NCBI GenBank assembly: GCA_945876385.1 | Contig: CAMCNU010000004.1 | Coordinates: forward strand, 1-64,000 | Length of the DNA: 64,000 nucleotides | Direction: 5' to 3' | Origin: an uncultured Veillonellaceae bacterium | GTDB lineage: Bacteria; Bacillota; Negativicutes; Veillonellales; Negativicoccaceae | Shown: positions 6,163 through 15,306 of the stretch, in pieces | Numbering within the stretch: the first letter of the stretch is position 1 | Layout of the letters: every line of letters begins with the position of its first letter | Made by a program: the position numbers and the translations under genes | The notes under the pieces: model-generated | Told to the model about the DNA's origin: nothing | The model's database searches: none | Seen by the model: only the letters and a program-made list of their open reading frames with translations

Positions 6163-7695
6163 TCAACCGTGCCGGAAATGCCGCCGCCCCGTGCAGACCA
6201 TCGCAATCCCCGCCGCATCCGCCGCCTCGACGGACTCCGCGTCGCGAATCGAACCGCCCGGCTGGATGATGGCCGTAATGCCGGCCGCCGCCGCCGCTTC
6301 GACGGTATCGCCGAAGGGGAAGAACGCATCCGACGCCAGCGCCGCACCCCGTGCCGCATCACCGGCCGCCGCCAGCGCAATCTGCGCCGCACCGACGCGA
6401 TTCATCTGGCCGGCGCCGATGCCCAGTGTCGCCTCGGCATTGCTGACGACAATCGCATTCGACTTCACATGGCGGACCACCGCCCACGCCAGCCGCAGCG
6501 CGGCATATTCCGCCTCCGTCGGCACGCGCTTTGTGACGACTTCCCACGTCGATTCGTCGTCCGGCGCCGCGTCCGCTTCCTGTACCAATACGCCGCCCGA
6601 GACGGTTTTGAGTTGATACTCGTCCGTCGCCGGCGCCGTCGCTTCCAGCAACCGTAAATTTTTCTTTTCACTGAGCAATGCCCGTGCGTCTTCGGTAAAA
6701 TGCGGCGCGATAATCACTTCAAAGAAAATCGGACGCATCAATTTCGCCGCCGCCAAATCGACAGGCGCATTACACGCCACAATCCCGCCGTAGGCCGAGA
6801 CGTCGTCGGCGGCAAACGCCCGCGCAAATGCTTCTTCGGTCGTCGCCCCCAGCGCTGTTCCGCAGGGGTTTGTATGTTTAATAATAGCACAACCGACACC
6901 TAATAGTGAAGACACCAGTTGCCAGGCCGCATCGGTATCCGCCAAATTATTATAGGACAGCGCTTTGCCGTGAAGCTGACGGGCATAGGCCAAGCCGGTC
7001 GTACAAGTCGTATCACGATAAAACGCCGCCTGCTGGTGCGGGTTTTCACCGTAGCGCAAAATGGCCTGCCGCTCGTAGCGGGCGGGCCACACCGCGGGAA
7101 ATGCCGTGTCGCCGTCCGTCTGTGCCCGCAGGTACGCCGCAATCCGCGCGTCATAGTCGGCCGTATGGGCAAATGCCGCCTGCGCCAACGCAAAGCGATA
7201 CGCCGCATCAACCGTTCCCGCCGCCAACCGCTCGCAGAACTCCGCATACTGCGACGGCGCGGTCAACACGCTCACGCCCGCGTAGTTTTTCGCCGCGGCG
7301 CGCACCATCGTCGGGCCGCCGATATCGATTTGCTCAATCGCCTGCTCGCGTGTCACCCCGGGGCGGGCAATCGTTTCCGCAAAGGGGTAGAGATTGACCG
7401 CCACCAAATCAATCGGCACAATCCCCTGCGCCGCCAGTGTCGCCATATCTTCCGGCACCGACCGCCGCGCCAAAATCCCCGCATGAATATGCGGATGCAA
7501 GGTCTTGACCCGACCGCCCAACATTTCCGGCGATGCCGTCACCGTCTCGACACCGACGGCGTCGATACCCGCGTCCCGCAAGGCCGCCAGCGTCCCGCCG
7601 GTGGAGATGATTTCCCAATCCTGCGCCACCAACGCCCGCGCCAAGTCAATCAACCCGGTTTTATCCGCTACACTCAGCAATGCCCGCTGTTTCAT
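6163..7695 (-). CDS. purH: bifunctional AICAR transformylase / IMP cyclohydrolase
   Basis: The last two steps to IMP. The 510-residue product has an N-terminal IMP cyclohydrolase domain (LLSVADKTG, STGGTLAALRDAG, GGRVKTLHP) and a C-terminal transformylase domain with RYGENPHQ, SYNNLADTDAAW, KHTNPCG and QPGGSIRD. The start MKQRALLSV at 7695 is chosen because it aligns with the family and overlaps the purN stop by four bases (ATGA). The upstream extension to 7755 is not family-like. Confidence 0.98.
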   Translation of the reverse strand: MKQRALLSVADKTGLIDLARALVAQDWEIISTGGTLAALRDAGIDAVGVETVTASPEMLGGRVKTLHPHIHAGILARRSVPEDMATLAAQGIVPIDLVAVNLYPFAETIARPGVTREQAIEQIDIGGPTMVRAAAKNYAGVSVLTAPSQYAEFCERLAAGTVDAAYRFALAQAAFAHTADYDARIAAYLRAQTDGDTAFPAVWPARYERQAILRYGENPHQQAAFYRDTTCTTGLAYARQLHGKALSYNNLADTDAAWQLVSSLLGVGCAIIKHTNPCGTALGATTEEAFARAFAADDVSAYGGIVACNAPVDLAAAKLMRPIFFEVIIAPHFTEDARALLSEKKNLRLLEATAPATDEYQLKTVSGGVLVQEADAAPDDESTWEVVTKRVPTEAEYAALRLAWAVVRHVKSNAIVVSNAEATLGIGAGQMNRVGAAQIALAAAGDAARGAALASDAFFPFGDTVEAAAAAGITAIIQPGGSIRDAESVEAADAAGIAMVCTGRRHFRHG

Positions 7696-8309
7696 ATGCC
7701 CTCCTGACCGGCACCGAGCACCCGCCCGTCTTCCCAGCGCAAATCGCCGCGGCAATACGCCGCGACCGCCCGCACATACGTCGGATGCTCCGCCTGTAAA
7801 ATCCGCGCGGACAAAGTGTCCGCGGTATCGTCGTCCGCCACGGGGACGGCGGTCTGCGCGACAATCGGCCCCGTATCCATCCCCGAATCGATAAAATGCA
7901 CCGTACAGCCGGATACTTTCACGCCGGCCGCCAATGCCTGTTCCTGCGCGTGCAACCCCGGAAACGACGGCAACAGCGACGGGTGAATATTCAATATCCG
8001 CCGCCGGTACGCCCCCAAGAGAAGCGGCCCGACCAGCCGCATATAGCCCGCCAGGCAGATCAAATCCGTCCCCGCCTCCGAGAGCAATCGTAGCAAATGG
8101 CTCTCGTAATCGACCTTCGACGCGAATTGACGGGGGTCCGCCTCCTCCGTACGAATGCCGTAAGCACGCGCTTTCGCAAGTCCCGGCGCCGTCGGGTTAT
8201 CCCCCGTCACCAGCACCACTTCACCGTCAATCTCCCCCGTGCGACACGCGGCAATCAACGCCTCGGCGTTGGAGCCGCGCCCGGAGAGAAAAATCGCAAT
8301 CCGTTTCAT
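7692..8309 (-). CDS. purN: phosphoribosylglycinamide formyltransferase
   Basis: Formyl-tetrahydrofolate-dependent third step, 205 residues. The start MKRIAIFLSGRGSNAEA fits the family exactly. HPSLLPSFPGLHAQEQAL carries the catalytic histidine region, and GCTVHFIDSGMDTGPI the second active-site loop. Four-base ATGA overlaps tie it to purM upstream and purH downstream, so translation is coupled. The longer reading to 8489 is an out-of-frame shadow of purM. Confidence 0.98.
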   Translation of the reverse strand: MKRIAIFLSGRGSNAEALIAACRTGEIDGEVVLVTGDNPTAPGLAKARAYGIRTEEADPRQFASKVDYESHLLRLLSEAGTDLICLAGYMRLVGPLLLGAYRRRILNIHPSLLPSFPGLHAQEQALAAGVKVSGCTVHFIDSGMDTGPIVAQTAVPVADDDTADTLSARILQAEHPTYVRAVAAYCRGDLRWEDGRVLGAGQEGI

Positions 8310-9346
8310 TCCACGCCTCCGATGACCACCGTGCCGCTCGTCGTCACGCGGCCGACCGTGTAGACCGTCTCGCCGCGCGCTTCCAAATCGGCGGCAATCC
8401 GCTCCGCTTCCGCCGGCGCGGCGATGAGCAGCATCCCCAGTCCCATATTGAACGTACGGTACATCTCCCGCCGCGGGACATTGCCCCATGACGCCAACTG
8501 CGGAAAAATCGGCGGCACGGGATAGCTGTCGGCATCAATCTCGACCCCCAGCCCGTCGGGCAATACCCGCGGAATATTATCATAAAAACCGCCGCCGGTC
8601 ACATGCACGATGCCTTTGACGGCAAAACGCCCGAACAGCGGCGTCACCGCCTGTACGTAGAGCCTCGTCGGCGTGAGCAGGACATCGCCGAGCGGCGCAC
8701 CCAAATCTCCGTATACCTGCGCCAAATCCAGCTGCTCGCGGGCAATAATCCGCCGTACCAGCGAGTAGCCGTTCGAGTGAACGCCCGACGACGGAAGTCC
8801 CAGCACGACATCACCCGCCGCAATCGTATCCCCCGTAATCACACGGTCACGCGGCACCGCGCCGACGGCAAACCCCGCCAAATCGTAATCGCCCGCCGCA
8901 TAAAACCCCGCCATCTCCGCGGTTTCCCCGCCGAGCAGCGCACAGCCCGATTCGCGGCACGCGCGCGCCACTCCGGCCACAATCGTCGCGATCTGCTCGG
9001 GGAGCAATTCTCCCGTCGCGATATAGTCCAGGAAAAACAGCGGCGTCGCTCCTTGGACGAGGATGTCGTTGACCGACATCGCCACGCAATCCTGCCCGAT
9101 GGTATCGTGCCGATTGAGGTCAATCGCCAGCCGCAACTTCGTCCCGACACCGTCGGTGCCTGCCACCAGCACCGTATCGGGGTGACCGCACGCCGCCAGC
9201 GAAAACAATCCCCCGAAGCCGCCGACGTCACCCAACACGCCGTCCGTATATGTCGCCCGTACACTGTCTTTCATCAATGCCACCGCGCGGTTGCCCGCGT
9301 CGATATTGACGCCCGCCGCGGCATAGGTCAACGCTTCCCGTGTCAT
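8306..9346 (-). CDS. purM: phosphoribosylformylglycinamidine cyclo-ligase (AIR synthetase)
   Basis: Forms aminoimidazole ribotide from FGAM. The 346-residue length is normal. Motifs GVGTKLRLA, CVAMSVNDIL, GGETAEMAGFY and HVTGGGFYDNIPR are present. A strong GAAGGAGG precedes the ATG, and the start overlaps the purF stop (ATGA). It is immediately followed by purN. Confidence 0.98.
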   Translation of the reverse strand: MTREALTYAAAGVNIDAGNRAVALMKDSVRATYTDGVLGDVGGFGGLFSLAACGHPDTVLVAGTDGVGTKLRLAIDLNRHDTIGQDCVAMSVNDILVQGATPLFFLDYIATGELLPEQIATIVAGVARACRESGCALLGGETAEMAGFYAAGDYDLAGFAVGAVPRDRVITGDTIAAGDVVLGLPSSGVHSNGYSLVRRIIAREQLDLAQVYGDLGAPLGDVLLTPTRLYVQAVTPLFGRFAVKGIVHVTGGGFYDNIPRVLPDGLGVEIDADSYPVPPIFPQLASWGNVPRREMYRTFNMGLGMLLIAAPAEAERIAADLEARGETVYTVGRVTTSGTVVIGGVE

Positions 9347-10746
9347 GTATGTTCCTCCTTCGGTAACGGTGTCCGATACTCACCGTCAAAACAGGCAAAA
9401 CTGATTTCCTCCGTCGGTACCTCCCGCAACGCCTGCGCCAACCCGTCTTGCGACAGGAAATGCAAGCGGTCCGCGCCGATGGCGGTGCAAATCTCATCGG
9501 TCGAATGCGTCGCGGCAATCAAGGTCTCATGCTGCGAGAAATCCGTTCCGAAATACGACGGATACTTGACCGGCGGCGAAGTAATCACCATATTGACCTC
9601 CGCGGCGCCCGCCTCCCGCAACAACCGCACGATAATCTTACTGGTCGTACCGCGCACAATCGAGTCGTCCACCACGATGAGCCGCTTGCCGCGGATATTT
9701 TGCGCGACCGGATTGAGTTTCATCCGCACGGAGCGTTCCCGCATGGCCTGCGTCGGCTGAATGAATGTCCGCCCCATGTAGCGGTTTTTGACAAATCCCT
9801 CCGTATAGGGGATCCCCGATGCCCGCGCATAGCCGATCGCCGCGACCGTCCCCGAATCGGGCACGCTCATCACGATATCTCCCGTAAAGCCGCATTCCTG
9901 CCAGAGGATGTCCCCCATCCGCAACCGCGCTTCATACACGGACAAGCCGTCGATGACGGAGTCGGGCCGCGCGAAGTAGACGTATTCAAACACACTCCGC
10001 GCGAGCTTGCGTCCCGTCGCCGGCGTGGTAAACGGCAAGTACACGGGACCGTCCGCATCGATGCGCACCATCTCGCCCGCCCGGACGTCGTGGATATGCG
10101 TCGCCCCGACGGCATCCAGCGCGCAGGTCTCGGACGCAATGACCCAGCCGCCCGTCGCCGTCCGTCCCACGCAGAGCGGCCGATACGCCTGCGGATCGCG
10201 CACACCGTAGAGTGCATCCGCCGTCATCACCACCATGGAATACGCGCCGTCCAGCTCGACCAAGGCCGCCTTGAGCCGCTCCGTCATGTTGCCTCCCGCC
10301 GCGCGCGCCAATAAATGCAGCACAATCTCCGCGTCCGTCGGCGTCCGGAAAATCGCCCCGTCCGCGATTAAGCGTTCACGCAGGACATCCGCATTCACAA
10401 TCGCACCGTTGACCGCGACACTGATTTCGCCGATTCCCGTCCGCCCTTGAATCGGCTGGACACTGTCGGCCGCCACCACATCCGGCGATGCGTAGAGGAC
10501 ATGGCCGATGCCTACGCGCGTCGTCCCCGCGGGCAAGCGCGGAAAGACATCCATGACGAGTCCCGTACCGCTTTCCGTCACCATCCGCGTGCCGTCCGTG
10601 TACGTCATCCCCGCGCCTTCCTGACCGCGGTGTTGCAACGCAAACAACCCGTAATATATCGTCTCCGCAATCGCCGCTTGCGGGTCATACACACCGAATA
10701 CACCGCACTCCTCGCGCGGTCGGTCCCATATCGCATCATATGCCAT
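9343..10746 (-). CDS. purF: amidophosphoribosyltransferase
   Basis: First committed step of purine synthesis: PRPP plus glutamine to phosphoribosylamine. The glutaminase cysteine sits in EECGVFGV behind a short leader, which suggests a processed propeptide as in Bacillus PurF. The PRPP-binding motif VVDDSIVRGTTS is intact. The start is uncertain: 10746 gives a 14-residue leader, while the frame stays open to an ATG at 10827, four bases from the purC stop. The shorter form is preferred because the family leader is short, but no strong ribosome site decides it. No [4Fe-4S] cysteine set was confirmed. Confidence 0.96.
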   Translation of the reverse strand: MAYDAIWDRPREECGVFGVYDPQAAIAETIYYGLFALQHRGQEGAGMTYTDGTRMVTESGTGLVMDVFPRLPAGTTRVGIGHVLYASPDVVAADSVQPIQGRTGIGEISVAVNGAIVNADVLRERLIADGAIFRTPTDAEIVLHLLARAAGGNMTERLKAALVELDGAYSMVVMTADALYGVRDPQAYRPLCVGRTATGGWVIASETCALDAVGATHIHDVRAGEMVRIDADGPVYLPFTTPATGRKLARSVFEYVYFARPDSVIDGLSVYEARLRMGDILWQECGFTGDIVMSVPDSGTVAAIGYARASGIPYTEGFVKNRYMGRTFIQPTQAMRERSVRMKLNPVAQNIRGKRLIVVDDSIVRGTTSKIIVRLLREAGAAEVNMVITSPPVKYPSYFGTDFSQHETLIAATHSTDEICTAIGADRLHFLSQDGLAQALREVPTEEISFACFDGEYRTPLPKEEHT

Positions 10747-10830
10747 CTCAAGGCGCCCCCGTTTCTCATTCATCTCCATATAAAAACGCGAGAACAAAAC
10801 CGATTGCCGGCTCTGTTCCCGTGTCATTTC

Positions 10831-11541
10831 TCACGCACGCGTCGTCAACCGCTGCAACATCTCGTGATACGCTTCTTCGACATGTCCCAAGTCCCGACGG
10901 AATCTGTCCTTATCCAACTTTTCCAACGTATCGGCATCCCAGAAGCGGCACGTATCCGGCGAGATTTCGTCCCCCAACAAAATCGTCCCCGCGGAATCTT
11001 TGCCGAACTCCAGTTTGAAATCGACAAGAATCACTTTTTTCGTGAGCAAAAACGCCGACAACACATCATTGACCTGAAACGCCAACCGTGCAATCGTATC
11101 GAGCTCTTCATCCGTCGCCAGGCCGAGCGCCGTAATCTGCGAACGGTTAATCATAGGATCGTCGAGCGCATCGTCCTTCAAGCAAAACTCAATCGTCGGA
11201 TGGGCGAGCATTTCGCCTTCTTCGCGGCCGTAGCGCTTGGCCATGGAGCCGGCACAACGATTGCGCACGATGACTTCGAGCGGAATAATCTGCAATTTTT
11301 TCACGCGCTGGTCACGATCGCCTTCCCGCGCAATGAAATGCGTCGGTACACCGTGCTCGCCGAGCAGCGTAAAGAAAAACGACGTGATTTGATTGTTCAG
11401 CACGCCCTTGTCCGCAATCGTGCCTTTTTTCGCGCCGTTGAATGCCGTCGCATCGTCTTTATAATGGACGATGACTTCGTCATCCGCATCCGTCAAAAAC
11501 ACCTGCTTGGCCTTGCCTTCATACCACATTTTGCCTGTCAT
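10831..11541 (-). CDS. purC: phosphoribosylaminoimidazole-succinocarboxamide synthase (SAICAR synthetase)
   Basis: Condenses CAIR with aspartate using ATP. The 236 residues match the family length. Recognisable stretches are MWYEGKAKQVF near the start, IPLEVIVRN, GSMAKRYG and LVDFKLEFG. It lies 18 bases after purE in the operon. Confidence 0.98.
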   Translation of the reverse strand: MTGKMWYEGKAKQVFLTDADDEVIVHYKDDATAFNGAKKGTIADKGVLNNQITSFFFTLLGEHGVPTHFIAREGDRDQRVKKLQIIPLEVIVRNRCAGSMAKRYGREEGEMLAHPTIEFCLKDDALDDPMINRSQITALGLATDEELDTIARLAFQVNDVLSAFLLTKKVILVDFKLEFGKDSAGTILLGDEISPDTCRFWDADTLEKLDKDRFRRDLGHVEEAYHEMLQRLTTRA

Positions 11542-11559
11542 AGTCCTCGCCCCTTCTCT

Positions 11560-12051
11560 CTACTTACCGGCCAACTTGTCCTGCAAGTCGGCATCTTTGC
11601 GGGCCACCGCTTCCGCTTGCTCCGCACGATACGCATGAAATTTGCGCTTGAGCTCGGCATCATGCACCGCGCCGATTTGCACCGCCAAGAGCGCCGCGTT
11701 TTTCGCGCCGCCGATGGCCACCGTCGCGACCGGCATCCCGCTCGGCATCTGCACGATGGCCAGCAGCGCGTCCAGGCCGCCCAGGCTGGCCGCCAGCGGC
11801 ACGCCGATGACCGGTTTTTCCGTCAGGCTCGCGACCACGCCCGGCAGATGCGCCGCCGCGCCCGCACCCGCGATGAAGACCTCCGTCCCCGCCGCTTCCT
11901 GCTCCGCGACAAACGCGCGCAATTTTTCCGGCGTCCGATGCGCCGACGCAATCGTCACCGCCGGCAGTATCCCGAACTCGCCCAACAGGGCGACGCCTTT
12001 TTGCATGACCTCCCAATCGGAGTCACTGCCCATAATGACCGCTACCCGCAT
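11560..12051 (-). CDS. purE: N5-carboxyaminoimidazole ribonucleotide mutase
   Basis: Class I PurE, 163 residues. MGSDSDWEVM, SAHRTPEKL and GAGAAAHLPGVVAS are the family motifs. MRVAVIMGSD at 12051 is the natural start; the open frame above it to 12084 adds an arginine-rich stretch overlapping the permease tail. No purK is present in the window, so the partner N5-CAIR synthetase must lie elsewhere or be bypassed. Confidence 0.97.
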   Translation of the reverse strand: MRVAVIMGSDSDWEVMQKGVALLGEFGILPAVTIASAHRTPEKLRAFVAEQEAAGTEVFIAGAGAAAHLPGVVASLTEKPVIGVPLAASLGGLDALLAIVQMPSGMPVATVAIGGAKNAALLAVQIGAVHDAELKRKFHAYRAEQAEAVARKDADLQDKLAGK

Positions 12052-12076
12052 CTCATCCCTCCTCATCCGTACGCGC

Positions 12077-13450
12077 TTATTCACTCAGGAAAATGTAGCG
12101 CGCCACAATCAATACCGCCAAGATATACACAATCGGATGGACGTCTTTCGCCTTGCCCGTCGCCAGCTTGAGCAGCGGATACGCCACCAGTCCGGCGGAA
12201 ATTCCGTTGGCGATACTGTACGTAAACGGCATCATGACAATCGTCATAAACGCCGGGAATACTTCCGTGAAATCATCGAAATCGATTTGCTTGACCCCGC
12301 CGAGCATCAGCGCCCCGACCAAAATTAACGCCTGGCTGGTCGCCGCATCGGGAATCAGCATCATCACCGGTGCCAAAAACAGACTCGCCAAGAAGCACAG
12401 CCCGCAGACCACGGCCGTCAATCCCGTACGGCCGCCCGCCCCGACGCCGGCCGCGCTTTCCACAAACGCGGTGACCGTCGGCGCGCCGAGCAACGCCCCG
12501 AAGGATACGCCCGTCGCATCGACAAAGAGCGCGCGCCCCATGCCGGGGAATTTCCCCGTCTTCGGATCGACCAGACCCGCCTTCGTCGCCGTCCCGATCA
12601 TCGTTCCCATCGAGTCGAACAATTCGACGAAGGTAAACGTCAGGATAATCGTCACCAGCCCCATATGCACCGCGCCCATGATGTCAAGCTGCAAAAACGC
12701 GTTGTTACTGAAATCGGGCAACATCAGCGGCGTAAAATTCTCCGGCACTTGCGCCACCCCGACGATATGCGCCAAAATCGACGTCACGATAATCCCGATG
12801 AGAATCGAGCCGTTGACATTGCGCGCCATCAAAATCGCCGTAAAAAACAAACCGAACAAGGTCAGCAGATGCTTGGGATTGTCGAGCGCACCGAGCCCGA
12901 GCAATGTATCGTTCGCCCCGGCGACATAGTGACCGCCCGCCGCGACCGTCTCCGCCAGCGCCGCCGGCGACAATGACAAAATCACCGCGAGCAAGCCGCT
13001 CATCTTGAGCCCGATAATCGTGATAAACAGCCCGATACCGACGGTAATCGCCGCCTTGAGCGATTGCGGTATCCCCTCCAAAATCATCTGCCGTACATGC
13101 GTCGCCGTCAGCAGGATAAAGACCAGCCCGGAAATAAAGACCGCGCCCAACGCCGTCTGCCAGCTGACCCCCATGCCGAGGACCACGGTAAACGCATAAA
13201 ACGCAATCAGACCGACCCCCGGTGCCAAACAAATCGGGTAGTTGACCAAGACGCCCATCGCAATCGTGACCAAGCCCGACGCCACGCACGTCGCAATCAG
13301 GACGGCGTTTTTATCCATCCCCGCCGCGCCCATGACACTCGGCGCGACAAACAGAATGTACGCCATCGTGATGAAGGTCGTCAGACCGGCCATGACTTCC
13401 GTCCGGATATCCGTCCCCCGCTCACGCAATGCAAACCATCGTTCCCACAT
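12077..13450 (-). CDS. NCS2-family purine/pyrimidine permease
   Basis: A 457-residue membrane protein of the nucleobase-cation symporter 2 group, AzgA/PbuG branch (hypoxanthine/guanine/adenine uptake). The N-terminus RGTDIRTEVMAGLTTFITMAYILFV and the later APTVTAFVESAAGVGAGGRTGL are typical of that branch. About 12 membrane segments are visible. It is the first gene of the purine operon, 25 bases before purE, so salvage uptake and de novo synthesis share one promoter. Confidence 0.94.
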   Translation of the reverse strand: MWERWFALRERGTDIRTEVMAGLTTFITMAYILFVAPSVMGAAGMDKNAVLIATCVASGLVTIAMGVLVNYPICLAPGVGLIAFYAFTVVLGMGVSWQTALGAVFISGLVFILLTATHVRQMILEGIPQSLKAAITVGIGLFITIIGLKMSGLLAVILSLSPAALAETVAAGGHYVAGANDTLLGLGALDNPKHLLTLFGLFFTAILMARNVNGSILIGIIVTSILAHIVGVAQVPENFTPLMLPDFSNNAFLQLDIMGAVHMGLVTIILTFTFVELFDSMGTMIGTATKAGLVDPKTGKFPGMGRALFVDATGVSFGALLGAPTVTAFVESAAGVGAGGRTGLTAVVCGLCFLASLFLAPVMMLIPDAATSQALILVGALMLGGVKQIDFDDFTEVFPAFMTIVMMPFTYSIANGISAGLVAYPLLKLATGKAKDVHPIVYILAVLIVARYIFLSE

Positions 13451-13465
13451 GCTTTCCCTCTTTCT

Positions 13466-13526
13466 GTCGCCCGTACGGCGACCGTTTGATTATCTTTATT
13501 GTATAAGTCGCCCTCGCAAATGTCAA
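13466..13526 (-). promoter_or_regulatory. promoter and leader hairpin of the purine operon
   Basis: On the minus strand, TTGACA (13521-13526), 17 bases, TACAAT (13498-13503). A short leader hairpin GTCGCC/GGCGAC (13466-13482) lies just before the ribosome site. I see no purine riboswitch aptamer and no T run after the hairpin. Confidence 0.8.
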
Positions 13527-13587
13527 TGAAAAATCGAAAGATAGGATATTTTATTTTTCTATTATTCGTTATGCATCGAACAATATC

Positions 13588-14118
13588 TCACCAAGACGTG
13601 GCAATTTCTTCCGCTGTCCGACAAATTTGCAACAACCCGCGTTCGGCCTCCGGGAAGAATCCTGCCGCAATCAAGTCATCCATGAGGCGCACCATCCCGT
13701 CATAGCAGCCGTCGACATTGTACATGAGCACCGGTCCCGTCACCAGACCCAAATGCCGCCACGACAACACCTCAACGATTTCCTCCAGCGTCCCGACGCC
13801 GCCGGGCAAAGCGACAAAGGCATCCGCCTCGGCCATCATCCGCGCCTTGCGCTCATGCATCGTATCCACCAGCACCAACTCATCAAGCCCCGCATGCGCC
13901 TGCTCCCGTGCCACAAGGAAATGGGGCATCACCCCGAACGTTTTGCCGCCGCTCGCCTTGACCGTATCGGCGACAATCCCCATCAACCCGATGCGACCGC
14001 CGCCGAACACGAGCGTGTGGCCGCCTTCGCCGATGGCACGACCGATGGCCCGTGCCGCCGCCGCATACGTCGGGCGATTGCCGACGCGCGACCCGCAATA
14101 TACCGCGATGTGCTTCAT
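13588..14118 (-). CDS. LOG-family nucleotide phosphoribohydrolase
   Basis: TIGR00730/LOG family, 176 residues. The family cleaves ribose-5-phosphate from nucleoside monophosphates (LONELY GUY enzymes in plants, similar activity in bacteria). The signature PGGVGTLEE and the upstream GGGRIGLMG are intact, with ERKARMM between them. There are two adjacent ATG codons (14121 and 14118); spacing from AGGAG favours 14118. The start overlaps the ridA stop, so both are co-translated. Confidence 0.93.
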   Translation of the reverse strand: MKHIAVYCGSRVGNRPTYAAAARAIGRAIGEGGHTLVFGGGRIGLMGIVADTVKASGGKTFGVMPHFLVAREQAHAGLDELVLVDTMHERKARMMAEADAFVALPGGVGTLEEIVEVLSWRHLGLVTGPVLMYNVDGCYDGMVRLMDDLIAAGFFPEAERGLLQICRTAEEIATSW

Positions 14119-14495
14119 CATGCTCTCCTGACGGCAATCACATCGACCTCGACCGCCGCCCCCTTGGGCAAGGCCGCGACCTCGACCGCACTGCGCGCCG
14201 GCCGATGTCCCGCAAAAAACGCCCCATACACGTCATTGAGCGCGGCAAAACGCCCCATATCCGTCACGTACAATGTCACCTTGACAATATCCGTACGCGA
14301 AAGACCGGCCGCCGCCAGCACCGCTTCCGCATTGGCCAGTGCCTGCGCCAATTGTGCCGTATCCGTCGACGCCAACTCGCCCGTTGCGGCATCCGCCCCG
14401 AGTTGCCCCGACACATAGACCGTATCTCCCGCCAAAATCCCCTGTGCGTACGGCCCGATGGCCGCCGGCGCCGCTGTCGTTACCAATTCGTTCAT
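14118..14495 (-). CDS. RidA family reactive intermediate deaminase
   Basis: A 125-residue RidA/YjgF/UK114 protein, the family that hydrolyses reactive enamines and imines made by PLP enzymes. It shows the N-terminal AIGPYAQGI, VYVSGQLG and the conserved Arg in ARSAVEV near the C-terminus. First gene of a two-gene unit with the LOG enzyme. Confidence 0.94.
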   Translation of the reverse strand: MNELVTTAAPAAIGPYAQGILAGDTVYVSGQLGADAATGELASTDTAQLAQALANAEAVLAAAGLSRTDIVKVTLYVTDMGRFAALNDVYGAFFAGHRPARSAVEVAALPKGAAVEVDVIAVRRA

Positions 14496-14573
14496 ATCAT
14501 CCGTCCTTTCTCTCTTACCGTGACTCGTATGTTACCTATGCTCTATTTATATCATACTTATATATATTTTGAC

Positions 14574-14602
14574 TTGCAAACAACATATAAAACAGGTAAG
14601 AT
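14574..14602 (+). promoter_or_regulatory. promoter of the TetR gene
   Basis: TTGCAA (14574-14579), 17 bases, TAAGAT (14597-14602), followed by an AT-rich leader and an AGGAGG site before 14692. Confidence 0.6.
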
Positions 14603-14691
14603 AAAGTCATAATTATTTAATCCGTTCGTGTAATTTAACTGTCAATCGACTCTACATGCGGAGTAAGATTGTCCCATTATCAGGAGGAACC

Positions 14692-15306
14692 ATGAAACGA
14701 AAATTAACCGGAAAAGGCGTGCGCGTACGCGAAACCATGGTACGCGAGACCGCTCATATCATTCGTGAGGAAGGATTCAAACACGCGACGGTCCGCGCCA
14801 TTGCCGACCGCGCCAAAGTCAATATCGCCTCGATTCGCTACTACTTCGGCTCCAAAGATCAACTCATCGGCGAAGCCATCGAATACCTGATGAACGACTT
14901 TGAAAGCATGGTACAGCGGCTGGAAACTCCCGACCAATCCCCCGAAGAGCGCCTGAAATCCTTCATGCGCGGCTACTTCCAACTGGCCAATGTCCATCCG
15001 GCATTGTATCGCTCGATTTCCTTTGCCGGCCCGGATGCCAAAGAAAATACTTACTTTATCTATATCCATTTGCTGCACAGCCGTTGCTGGGCGCCGGTGC
15101 TCGCCAATATCGAAGAATACACGGGTATCAAAGACGACAGCGTCCTGGAAATCAAGACATTGCAACTGTTTGCCTCGCTGGAATATCCGATGATTTTGCA
15201 ATCGAACGACACCGAACTCGAATCGTTGCGTTATATCAAGCCGGAGCAAATCGAGCAATACATCGACACCTTGCTCGAAAGCCTGCATCCGCGCCGACCG
15301 GCATGA
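14692..15306 (+). CDS. TetR-family transcriptional regulator
   Basis: A 204-residue dimeric DNA-binding protein. The helix-turn-helix spans about residues 25-62: EEGFKHATVRAIADRAKVNIASIRYYF in outline, with KDQL after it. The C-terminal ligand domain is hydrophobic and has no assigned ligand. The start MKRKLTGKG follows AGGAGG; 12 codons upstream to 14656 are also open. It overlaps the next gene by ATGA, so the secreted repeat protein is made from the same message. Confidence 0.93.
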   Translation: MKRKLTGKGVRVRETMVRETAHIIREEGFKHATVRAIADRAKVNIASIRYYFGSKDQLIGEAIEYLMNDFESMVQRLETPDQSPEERLKSFMRGYFQLANVHPALYRSISFAGPDAKENTYFIYIHLLHSRCWAPVLANIEEYTGIKDDSVLEIKTLQLFASLEYPMILQSNDTELESLRYIKPEQIEQYIDTLLESLHPRRPA

